A stretch of 64,000 nt of DNA from Sinotaia quadrata (Eukaryota > Mollusca > Gastropoda > Architaenioglossa > Viviparidae): contig CM054177.1 in the NCBI GenBank assembly GCA_028829895.1, positions 75,476,663-75,540,662 of the forward strand, read 5' to 3'. The position numbers and the translations under genes were made by a program. Shown in pieces: positions 36,168 to 46,900 of the stretch. Each line of letters starts with the position of its first letter. Within the stretch, counting starts at the first letter, position 1. The notes under the pieces were generated by a model. The model was not told the DNA's origin. It saw only the letters and a program-made list of their open reading frames with translations, and did no database searches.

Positions 36168-36480
36168 TATCATTTATTCATCCGTAACTAATTACAGGTG
36201 ATGAGAATCTTAATTTATATTATTAATAATTCTCCAGAAGACACCACTCATCTCTCTCACTTGGCGGATATGCGGGCGCTGTAAACGTTTTCTTTCTTCC
36301 ACAACATTAAAGACAATTTTTTACCATCACAATATTTCCATAAGGTGGAAAACGTCTTACCAAACGAGCAGATAAGCCCGTTTTAAATCTATATTTAGCG
36401 ACTATCTCTCCAATATATGGTTATAAATATGTGTAAATTTATTAAATCAACAATCATATTTACAACATATGAATATAATA
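36168..36480. repeat. dispersed repeat, copy B
   Basis: Diverged copy of 17650-18010 in the same orientation, starting directly after the 66-bp array. Similarity fades after TTTATTAAATCAACAATCA. Confidence 0.75.
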
Positions 36481-37595
36481 AACGAGTGTTGCATTCACGT
36501 CACTTCACAATGTTTGATTAACGCCGGACAATCGTTCTATTTATCCTAACATAGATATCAGCAGTCAGACTAAACATAAATATATAATCAAGTTCATGTG
36601 TATAATACATCACAGACATAAGAGTGGAGTTTTAGAGAAATAATTAAAGTCAATGTACATAACCTTTGCAATGATGGCCGCTGTCATTAGCATATGTTCA
36701 AAATCACGTGATTTCCAACAAGTCAATGTCTTTCTTATAGATGACAGTACCCTTATTAGACGATGTTACACAACAGTTCTAGTATCTTCGATGCACTCAC
36801 AAAGCACATAAAGTATCGTCCGGAACTTTGCATGCACTATCAAAAGCACATCACACAGAGTGTTCTAGAATCTTCATGTGTGTTTACTCAACACAGCAGG
36901 AGGAATCTTCAAAATAATATTCGTGAATTGTCGAGGCCAAACTCAAGCCTCAATTTTCCACATATTGGTTCTCGAACACAATTCACAGGAACCAATGTAC
37001 AGCAAAACAAATACAGACTCTGCAATCCACGGATGAAGCAACAGAGCATTTACTGTCTGGATGTCAGGTTCTGGCTGGAATAGAGTTAAACACTCACACA
37101 CTTTCCTGTCAGCCTATGAACAAAGGCCGGCAAAGAAGCCCTAACAGTTTTAGAGCTATCACCTCTAAAACTGGACGACTTCCATGATTTGTGTTTTCTT
37201 AGTTTGGTTTAGATATGAATTGCTTCTAAACTATTTAGAGTTATATTATGCCTATAGTATCTAAAGAAACTACATTAATTACTCTTTAAACAAAACTCTA
37301 TCCTAATGTATAATTGACAAGATAAAATACAAAATAAAATAAACAACTATACTCATGTGCCATGTAAAACAATTCTTACATGAGTAAACTCTAAAATACA
37401 CAAAAATATATAAATACAAACTGTAAACTATTTCCTATCTAAATATACAAACGTCTACTACAATAAATAAATAACTAAATCAGTATGCATGCAAGAACAA
37501 CATCTTGTACTCAAATATAGCACTATACATTAGCACTGACAACTACCGTGCCAAGCTAGCGATCACTGACCTAATTACTTGGTGCACAGCAAAAC
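36481..37595. other. non-coding stretch with short hairpin
   Basis: A 106-codon plus frame (36763-37083) has no recognised features. A perfect 10-bp inverted repeat (AGTTTTAGAG, 7-base loop) lies at 37146-37172. Confidence 0.45.
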
Positions 37596-37823
37596 AAAAT
37601 CTTAATCAGCCTTCCACACTACGAATATCAGTGTTACATGTGTCAGAAATATCAAAAGTGTCACACTGGTGAGATAATTACAATTTTTGTTGTCCTCACG
37701 CTACTTACAAAATCTTAATCAGCCTTCCACACTACGAATATCAGTGTTACATGTGTCAGAAATATCAAAAGTGTCATACTGGTGAGATAATTACAATTTT
37801 TGTTGTCCTCACGCTACTTACAA
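37596..37823. repeat. 113-bp tandem duplication
   Basis: Two copies with a 113-bp period. I noticed one base difference (CACACTGG versus CATACTGG). A very recent duplication. Confidence 0.95.
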
Positions 37824-40640
37824 AGGGATACTGTTTCAACGTAATCGAGCTCCTGGGCGAGGGCAACATGTTTGTTTGAAAGTGACGTAAAGCAGAAGAG
37901 GAAGGTATAGTTTAGGAGTCAGCAAACATACCACAGCGCCATGAATGAACCATAAACGCCTTATGGGACCTTGAACATTCTAACATATGTCCCAAATTCA
38001 AGTAAAGCACAGCATACTGTACACAGTGTAGGTTATCTGGGAGACTGAAACATTACCTGAGTGGCAAACTTGATTTAGGTCGTAATTTTTATTTGATGTG
38101 ATCACGTATGTCCAGTGTAAAACCTGCCGATGCTTGTTCAACAGAGAATAAAAATGAAACGAACAACTATCTTTGGAGAATATAACAAACCAATGATGGA
38201 TAATGTTTCATATTTTCAGTTTATATCTATTAAGGTATACATCTGTCATAGTAAATACTTTAACAGCACGACTTGTAATAAATACTCCACCGCACAGGTT
38301 CGCCCTTGAAAAAAAAACAGTGAAGTAGACGCACTGTCAACACTTATAAAACCTCTTTTACATTAATAAATTAACACAATATAAAAAAGAAATAGATATA
38401 CTTACACTTAAATTCAGGACAAATAGATAATCTCTATCTGTCTATGTATATGTCTCTCTGTCTGTCTCTCTGTCTGCCTGCCAGAAATGTATATCTGTTT
38501 TATTTGGTATGGGTGTAATTCACTGCCGTACAGAGAGAGCTATGAAATAGAAAATTTGCATGGGAGCGTGATTTTTCTTCCACCACACTGCCTCACAGCG
38601 CAAGGCGAGAATTATAATTTCCCAATATTTAATTTTTGAGGCATAATGCAAGGGAGATAATAGTGAAACGCCGAAATTTTCATGTTATTTCCTCCCTTCG
38701 GTTACACTTGGAAAGTTGTGGCACTCAACAAGAAAAACCTTACAAACAAAAATTACTGTCGACATTCAAAATTATGTCTTGGATCGATATAAAAGTTGTA
38801 ATTCACAGTCGTTCCTACATCTCTAGGAGCATCCAGGCAGCGAGTTTATTTCAGCTAAGAGGCTACATTTATTTGCAAGGCATAGTCTAGCTGAGAGTAA
38901 GTTTTTGGAACATAAGCTTCACTACACTGAGTTTTGAAAAAAATAAACATTCACTATGTGCTATCGAAAGAGTCAAAGAAAAAACACATAAAGCATGCAG
39001 TCACACTGATCACTGGTGGGAACACTAGAGCAGAAAATTAGACATTCGGAGACAATATGTAAGGCCGAAACTGACAATTAAGGGGGAACAACTCTTATGT
39101 ACTGTGGATAAATTACAGTGTCAAGAGTAATAACGAGACTTAATTCCTTAGAATATGGAAGATATTACTACTATAAAATATATTTATAACTTATGACGCG
39201 TTTGCTTTGGTGAAATACGTAAAACGCGGGAATTAGCCTCAAGCTTCAAACTGAGGAGTGAGTATTATTACGTATACTGAAAAACGGAATGGTTTTTTTT
39301 AGCAGTTTTCAGGTATTCTTTCCTGGCATTTCCTGGTGGAAGTTTGAGTCCAGTTAAGAGGCCTAAGATAGGTCAAGATTTGGGTTTCATTGAGAAATCC
39401 AGTGGAAGATAAATCTGCACGGCGAGTGACCTCTGTTGTGACTGTAACAGTGTTACTAGCGAAGCGTTCACCTGGAGTGTACGTGTAATTCCATTCCTGA
39501 TCATTTAAGATTTTAAGTCTATACAGGCTGTAGATTTGTTATATTTCAGAGATCAGATTTAAAACCCAAGTTAGAAAAATAATGAACTATAGGGATATTT
39601 TGTGAACAGTCAGTAACGTAACTTCGAATAATGGGTCCTTCAACCCAACATTCTAAAATGTACGCACGCACGCACGCACGCCTTGTCATGCTCTCTACTC
39701 CACAGATCAGCTTGCCGCGCGCCGTGCGAAACTTCATCAAGTGTATATTTTTCAAATTTCAAGTACAATTTTCTATAAGGAATAAATATTTGGGCTCCTA
39801 ATGCGGAGACTGCAGGAACAGTATTTACTGTGAACAGTAATTAATATAAAAGTGAAAAACTATATTCACTAATAATCGAGAAACAGAATAGGACAAGTAT
39901 TCTGTGTACAATGTTCCTCATTTTGATTGATTACTAGTTTCTTATTTTTTAAATATATAAGTAATTGTTATTTTCTTCAATCACATTTTTGTTAAATTAT
40001 TTATCATTTCTTTTTGTAATATCTCCATTCTGTTTGTATTGTCTTTTGTGATAAACATGCGGTGGGCGGGTGGGGGTGGGGGTGGGGCGAGGAGTCGATC
40101 GTACACTTTTCATCTTAAGTAGTGTTTGTACAATAACCATGACCAAATAGGAACGACAACTGCAACAATAAAAGTGCGTTAAAAGTGGGTTTAATGTTGA
40201 ACACCAGATTTACAAGTAATAACAGAAGTGACATTTAAAAAGATTTCTGTTGTCTATAGGTTAGTGTTTTGGGAACTTGGCTTGGAATCTTACGGTGATT
40301 ATAAATGTTGTAAGACAGCGGTGTTGAATACTTTCGCCACAGGTGGTGACTAGTAAAAACGTGGTGTCACGCATGAATGAGGAATATTTAACTATTCATA
40401 TTAAAAACACGATCTCAAGCGGAATATTTTAATACATCTACTTTTAAAAAGTAAAACCACCGGACTTTAATAAATATTTTGCTATGATCTGGAAAACAGG
40501 AAAAACCGCTAATCGTGGTCAATTTGGAACTGCTATCGGAAACCGCTGGTGTCAAATCTAGGTGAGGATGCCAGCAGGGCGAGAAATTCCGTTCTTAGCT
40601 TTCAGAATCGCCTGTAGATATTAGTACTAGCAATATTTAT
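37824..40640. other. non-coding stretch with G-rich tract
   Basis: No gene recognised. It contains a short CTGT/CTCT run (38440-38480), an ACGC run (39663-39681) and the G-rich tract annotated separately. The 84-codon plus frame at 38636-38890 is unassigned. Confidence 0.45.
40061..40087 (+). other. G-quadruplex-forming tract
   Basis: Six G runs, five of them of three or more bases, separated by single bases (GGGCGGGTGGGGGTGGGG and onward). This meets the standard four-run quadruplex pattern with one-base loops, which are the most stable kind. Confidence 0.8.
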
Positions 40641-40654
40641 GGTTGTACATTACT

Positions 40655-40800
40655 ACTATTACTACAACTGCTTTTGTTATTACTACTACCGCTATTACTA
40701 CTAATGCTACTGTTGTTACTACTATTACTACTACTGCTATTTCTACTATTATTGCCATTGCTATGACTACTATTGCTATTATTTACGTTAATGTAGTAAT
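40655..40800. repeat. imperfect ACT/GCT trinucleotide tract
   Basis: Runs of ACT interrupted by GCT, ATT and GTT. The 99-codon plus frame over it is a composition artefact rich in Thr and Ile. Confidence 0.9.
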
Positions 40801-41094
40801 CTGCATTTTCGGCTTAACACTATTGCTACTAGTACTAAAGATTCAAATTAATACCTCAATAACCCAAGAACGATCATACAAACAGAATGAATTTAAAAAC
40901 AACAACAGAAGAAAGCAAATCGGATCATTCTGGCATATATAGAACAGCCATTCTCTTCATGTAAATAATAAAAAAAAAAACAGTTCTGTCACAGATTCTT
41001 TCAATTTTTGATTCATTGGCTAATTAAAAATTATTTGTGGGTTCTTTCAGCGGATAAATGGCCAATTCGTCACTTGGTCCATTCACTGATTCAG

Positions 41095-41255
41095 TAACCG
41101 GTTCATTGCTGATTCACTGACGGGTTCATTCACTCGTTCATTCCTTGGTTCACTCAGTCGTTCATTCTTTGGTTCACTCAGTCGTTCATTCTTTGGTTCA
41201 CTCAGTCGTTCATTTCTTGGTTCACTCAGTCGTTCATTCCTTGGTTCACTCACGG
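41095..41255. repeat. 24-bp minisatellite, about 6 copies
   Basis: Units around TTGGTTCACTCAGTCGTTCA, giving stop-free frames on both strands (67 and 104 codons). Confidence 0.9.
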
Positions 41256-41794
41256 GTCCTTTCATTGATGCATTTTTTATCACCAACTGGTTCTTTTAAT
41301 GTTTCACTTCTTGATTTATTCACTAATTCATTATTGGTTCATTTACTGATATATACAACATATTCCCGTTTGCCAATCCATTTATTTGTTTTACTGTCGC
41401 GTTTTATTTTGCATCTCCTCTTTGTGCACACCACATTCGGGTCAAAGGTCGAACAATAAAAAGGTAAAAGCTTTAGCGAGGAAATAAATAAAGAAAAGCA
41501 TTCAAGTACAGAACCACAAACAAAGGCAAGTTTGAACAAACACTTCACTGTGAAAAGAAAACGCAAATAACAATAAATAAATACATTTTAAAAACAACAT
41601 CATCATTCTGCTTATTCAAGTTGCTCAAAGAAAGACAGGCAAAAAGTTGGCTTTGTTTATTGAAATTTTATTAACTGAAATTTGCTGAGTTCAGTAATCA
41701 CATAATTATATTGTGCTGTAGTTAACGAGAGTATCAGGCAGTGTTAATCGGTGTGGTACTGCCAGTAAAAATGTTTGAGAAAAACAGCGGTACA

Positions 41795-42505
41795 ACAGAC
41801 CACAGTAATTTCAGTGAGAAGAAAAGGGATACACAGCAGTACAGCAGACCACAGTGATTTCAGTGAGAAGAGATATACAGCAGTATAACAGCCACACTGA
41901 TTTCAGTGTGAAGTAAAGAAGTGGAGAACACGTGAGATACACGGCAGTACAGCAGACCACAGTGATTTCAGTGAGAAGAAAAGAGATACACAGCAGTACA
42001 CCAGATCACAGTGATTTCAGTGAGAAGAAAAGGGATACACAGCAGTACAACAGACCACACTGATTTCAGTGAGAAGAAAAGAGATACACAGCAGTACAGC
42101 AGACCACAGTGATTTCAGTGAGAAGAGATATACAGCAGTATAACAGCCACACTGATTTCAGTGTGAAGTAAAGAAGTGGAGAACACGTGAGATACACGGC
42201 AGTACAGCAGACCACAGTGATTTCAGTGAGAAGAAAAGAGATACACATCAGCACAAGAGACCACACTGGTTTCAGTGAGAAGTAAAGAAGTGGAGAACAC
42301 GTGAGATACACAGCAGTACAACAGACTACACTGATTTCAGTAGAGAGCACCTGTGATACACAGCAGGCAACAGACCACACTGAACTCAATATGAAGTAAA
42401 GAAGTAGAGAATTTGTGAAATACACAGGGGTCGACAGACCACACTGACCTCAGTAAAAGATATAAAGAAGTAGGGAACACGTCTGATACGCAGCAGTCAA
42501 CAGAC
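41795..42505. repeat. about 48-bp minisatellite with higher-order repeat
   Basis: About 14 imperfect units around ACCACAGTGATTTCAGTGAG. A segment of several units centred on 41871 recurs almost unchanged around 42125, an offset of 254 bases, so a multi-unit block was itself duplicated. Right-hand units are more diverged. Confidence 0.92.
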
Positions 42506-42672
42506 TTTACTGATCGCAGAGTGAAGTATGAAGTATTTTTTATAATAACAACTGTGTGAAACAGGTGAAAATCGCAATCGCTGAAAGACGTCACAGAGAA
42601 AGATAACATGAAATGTGCAACCCGCGTAACTCATTCATCATTCGCACAATTCTGGAATTGAATTCCTATTAA

Positions 42673-42741
42673 GTGACCAAGCGGTCTAGGAGCTGAGCTC
42701 TAATGCTCGAGGCCATGGGTTCAAGACCCACCTCTGGTCGC
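42673..42741 (+). ncRNA. tRNA-like sequence, probable SINE head or tRNA pseudogene
   Basis: An A-box-like string TGACCAAGCGG (42674-42684) resembles Leu/Ser-type tRNAs. A perfect B-box GGTTCAAGACC is at 42718-42728. GTGACCA (42673-42679) can pair with TGGTCGC (42735-42741) over seven positions including one G-T. Three extra bases separate the T-arm from the acceptor strand and one T-stem pair is mismatched, so a functional tRNA is unlikely. A tRNA-derived SINE 5' end is more plausible. Confidence 0.5.
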
Positions 42742-42989
42742 TGGTTTTACCCCTCGATATTTTAAATCTCATCGCATACACCCATACCTTGCACCCTGAA
42801 TATTAAGACTGACAGGAAATCTCTGTAAATGATACGACACAAATGCCAGGAATAAAAGCAAAGTTACGTGCTACAGAAAAGTACAATGTAATACTGACAC
42901 CGTGAGGCATTATTGCAAGCAGTTGTAAAGCTGTTGTCCCGATGTTACACAAGAGAGGCTTCAATAGTTTACGTTTAGCCAGGTGTGAT

Positions 42990-42991
42990 TC

Positions 42992-43071
<80 letters not shown>
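42990..43071. repeat. (TC)n(AC)n compound microsatellite
   Basis: About 10 TC then about 29 AC dinucleotides, uninterrupted. Confidence 0.95.
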
Positions 43072-43081
<10 letters not shown>

Positions 43082-43962
43082 GATACCGATTAAAAGATGG
43101 CGCTGGATAAACAGTATCAAGATTGCGAGCTTTCGTACCAAATATCCGCAAAACATTTATCACACAGATTACTCTGCGAGTTCACGTATCACATGCCCGC
43201 AAAAGATTTGATATTGCTCTGTCCTGTTTCTCCTCCACCTTATTTATCACATGCAAACCAAGCTTTCTGTTAAGACAGTTTCAAATTAATTTTTGTCCAA
43301 ACTACATTTGACTTTTTATAGATTTCCGTTTTTACATCTAACTCTGCAGAGATTCCATCCGTCCACACTTTACTGTTGGAATATTTTGCAGATTTACAGG
43401 GCTACACTTTGGGGCCTTTTGGGGGGTTCATATTTGACTATTGTAAATCAGACTTCGTCCACTCAAAACATATTTAAGGCAGCTTACATATAAGAAAATA
43501 TAGCTGACTGTTTTTTCAATTAAACTTGCCACATTTAATTCGATTTGATTTAATTCGAAATAAAATGCGCGATTCAAATCAGTTTGCCTGCAACATGGAC
43601 ACATACAAGTGAATTTTGCCGGAAAAGCAATCAAAGTTTACTGTGTTTAAGCAGCAATAGTAGTAATAATAGCAGCAATAAAGTAGTTGCAGTAGATACT
43701 ACCAGATGCAAATGTACAAATAATACTAGCAGTTGCTGTAGAAGCAGTAACATAACAGCATTAGCAGGAGGAGAAGAAAAAGTGTCCAGCCATATTTTTG
43801 ACATTTTTGTACATTTCGGGTATCCATTTAGTTTCTATTATGATCCATATTCCAGCGCAATTCATTGGACTCTCCTTGGCTTGTCACTATCAACAAAGAA
43901 CAGTACCCCTGTAGACATGCAGTTCTCAAAATTACGTTCTCACACGCATCAACAGGCACATC
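43072..43962. other. region downstream of the Toll-like receptor gene
   Basis: Would hold the 3' untranslated region of the receptor on the minus strand. Minus-strand ATTAAA occurs at 43534-43539 and 43549-43554 as possible polyadenylation signals. An AGY trinucleotide tract spans about 43650-43765. Confidence 0.45.
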
Positions 43963-46900
43963 TCAGCAAATCTCCTTTCCATCAAATTCAACAAACTGCT
44001 TCAAACGCTCGAAAAACCAAGGATCACTTTCACTAATCAACGTCCACGTGCGTAACACGTGCTGTACGTCCTCCGCAAACTTGCTGACGTCAAGCCCATT
44101 TCGCGGCACCAGGGTCACACGCTGATCGCATAATTGGAGCTGGCTGCTGAACACCACGTGGAACGCGAACGTGAACCATTGGTTGTCACTGGTGACGTCA
44201 GAAAGGACGAAAATAATTCTCTGACAGCACCTGGTTGCGTTCACGATATTCTCCTGGATCGCTGCGCCCAGGGCAAAGTCCCGATCTTGCAGAACGCACT
44301 TATGACCTAGATTTTCTATGGGCCTTACCACGTTCTCGAAGGTATACTGAAAGTCTTCATCAGCGTGCCAGACAAAAATAGATTTTTGCGTATTGATGTT
44401 CAACTGATTTTCCTTTACAGACAGAGTGTCCTCACCATCACAAGTTTCCAATTGAAAGTTGTATTCCTCTCCTAACACGTCGCCTTTTTCATTATTATTT
44501 TTTCCCATTGTGAAATTCATGACAATAAATTCCTTGTTGAGACAAGGAGATGAAGTGTCGTGCTGAACTTGTGACTGATAAATGTCCGAATTCTCAATGT
44601 CTGGAACAACTAGCAGGGGATCATCCTGAGAAGTTTTAAAGCCACTTTCTCTGTGTTCGACAATCAGGTTGCACTGGTTTTCTGATGTTACGATTATATC
44701 GTGCAATGGAATGTTCATCGACTCTGACTTTCCTCCTTTTTCTGAACTCTTTTCTTTGGCGTCAGTAGGTGTTATGTGAGGCACTTCGTACATGAGCTTT
44801 TTCATGAAGTGCTTGTCATCCGTTTTGATGTAGTGTCCGCTCTGGATGTAGTGTCGGATGCTGTTGCTTTCAAGGTTTTTCAGGGAGATACCCTGAATAA
44901 GTACAATCATGAAGTGGGCTGCCTTTTTTCGACATTTCTCCAGACTTTCACGAACACTGGTGGCAAGAATCTCGTCTGTTTGCCAATTCTGACTGAGAAC
45001 CACAGCCAGGCGCCTGCTGTTCATGACGCACTTGTGAACGTTTTCAGCAATGGAGAACCCAGCGTACGCATCTCTACTGAAGAAAAAAACTCTAAACTTG
45101 TGTACTGACTCCAGTGGCTTGACAACGCTCTCCCAAACCCAGTCCCTTGTGGTGACATTGCAGCAGACGGCAATATCGAATAATGCCAGACTGTCAGAAT
45201 GGTCATGGTCAAGATCAAACGGGTGGGCACCAGTGTAAATGAATAATAAGACCTTCAGTGTGCGCCTATGGATAAAAGCTACAACCAAGATAGCTAACAG
45301 AATAATTGCAAACGTCACTGGTAAAGCAATTGGAAGTGCCAGCTGACCCAAAGAGGCCGATTCCTTACAGAAGAACTGATCATCAGAAACCGTGATTAGC
45401 ACCTGTCCATCTGCTTCTTCTGTACTGCACTTAATGTCAATCCAGTCGTGGACTATGATCTTGTGAGTCATCAGCCACTGCTTAAACCAGAACGTGTTGC
45501 AATCACAGCGGAAAGGATTACCAGCTAAACGCATGTCAACTAGATGGCGCATGTGTCCCAGTGCTGAGGGAAGCGCCGTCAACCAATTGTCGTCAATGTG
45601 CAGCATTTCCAGGGAGGGCATGCTGGCCAGAATATCCTCTGGGATCTCTTGGATATTGTTACCAGTAAGTTTGAAAGAGCGAATTTGCTGCAGGTAATGA
45701 AACTTTTCCAGGCTCTTCAGTGTGTTGTTCTGCATCCACAGTTCTGTCGTGTTTATGGGCACAAGTGATGGAAGTGACGTCAGTCCAACGTTTCTACAAT
45801 CTACAATGATAGTTTCAACTCCTGTGCGAACATAACATTTGCATAGCTCTGGGCAAGAACTGTTGGCTGCTGTTATATCATCCTCGGCAAGTGGGCAGTA
45901 GGTATCTTCATCCTGAAGGCTAGATACCAGACGATTAGACAGCTCTTCTGGCCATGCACACATCCACCCTGGAAGGAAATCCATATTACCAATTAGCTTC
46001 CCCTCAGTTTTCCACTTTGATAATACATGGGTTACATTCAAAATGTTGCAGTCACAGGCGAGGTTAGCACCTTGCATTTCAAATGTATAGTGTTTAATTA
46101 GCAGATAAAAAGTTCCCAGAGTCTCTTCAGTGGCATTGTACAGGACAATTGAACGCAGCCTGCTGTTCTTCAGAGAAATGGCTTTAAGTGTTTCGGGTGT
46201 TTCTTGAATGTCTGCAAACTCTCCTGTTGTTGGATTCCTCAAGATCTCAACAAGGTACGAGGAGGATGTGCGGCTGTCGATGTCCACAAAGTCAAGCAAC
46301 TCAATACTCGTGTTGTCCAGGTTAATGCTGACAAGGCCCCGCAGCATGAACACAAACACTGGGAAAGAACTCAAAGGATTCGACTGCAGTTCTACTGACT
46401 TCAACTTGATGGACAATGGGGTGATGACTGCATCAGAAATTGTCGCAATGTCATTCCCATGAAGGATAAGTACCTGCAGTTTTTCCAGGGGAGAGAACAG
46501 ACCTTCTTGCAAAACGAGAAGACTGTTCTCCGCTAGATTGAGCTTCTCCATATCCAGGACATGTTTAAAGAGGTTGGATGGAAGGCGCTTCAGTTTGTTT
46601 TTCTGGAGATCCAATCTTTTCAGCTGAGGAATCTTAGAGAAGACATTTTCTGGTAGATCTTCAAGCTTGTTGTTCGCCAAGCTTAAAAACTGCAGGATAG
46701 GAGTATTCTCAAAAACATTTTCTCCAATTACCTTCATGCCAGTCTCGATGAGAGAAATATATTGAAAATCGCTGTGAAATTTAAAATGGGTCAGGTTAGT
46801 GATCTGGTTTCCATCTAAAGCAAGAACTCTGCGAAATAAATCTGGTGCTATATCAAATGCATTTTCATAACTGTACACTGAGTTAAACTGAAAATTCCTC

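Noticed and set aside
37147..37159. GTTTTAGAGCTAT string matching the start of a type II CRISPR repeat
   Set aside because: A single 13-base match in animal DNA, part of a small inverted repeat. No array, spacers or cas genes; coincidence.
42673..42741. Functional tRNA gene
   Set aside because: Three extra bases between T-arm and acceptor strand plus a T-stem mismatch. Better read as a SINE head or pseudogene.
44776..45108. 110-codon plus frame inside the receptor gene
   Set aside because: Antisense shadow of the TIR-coding strand.
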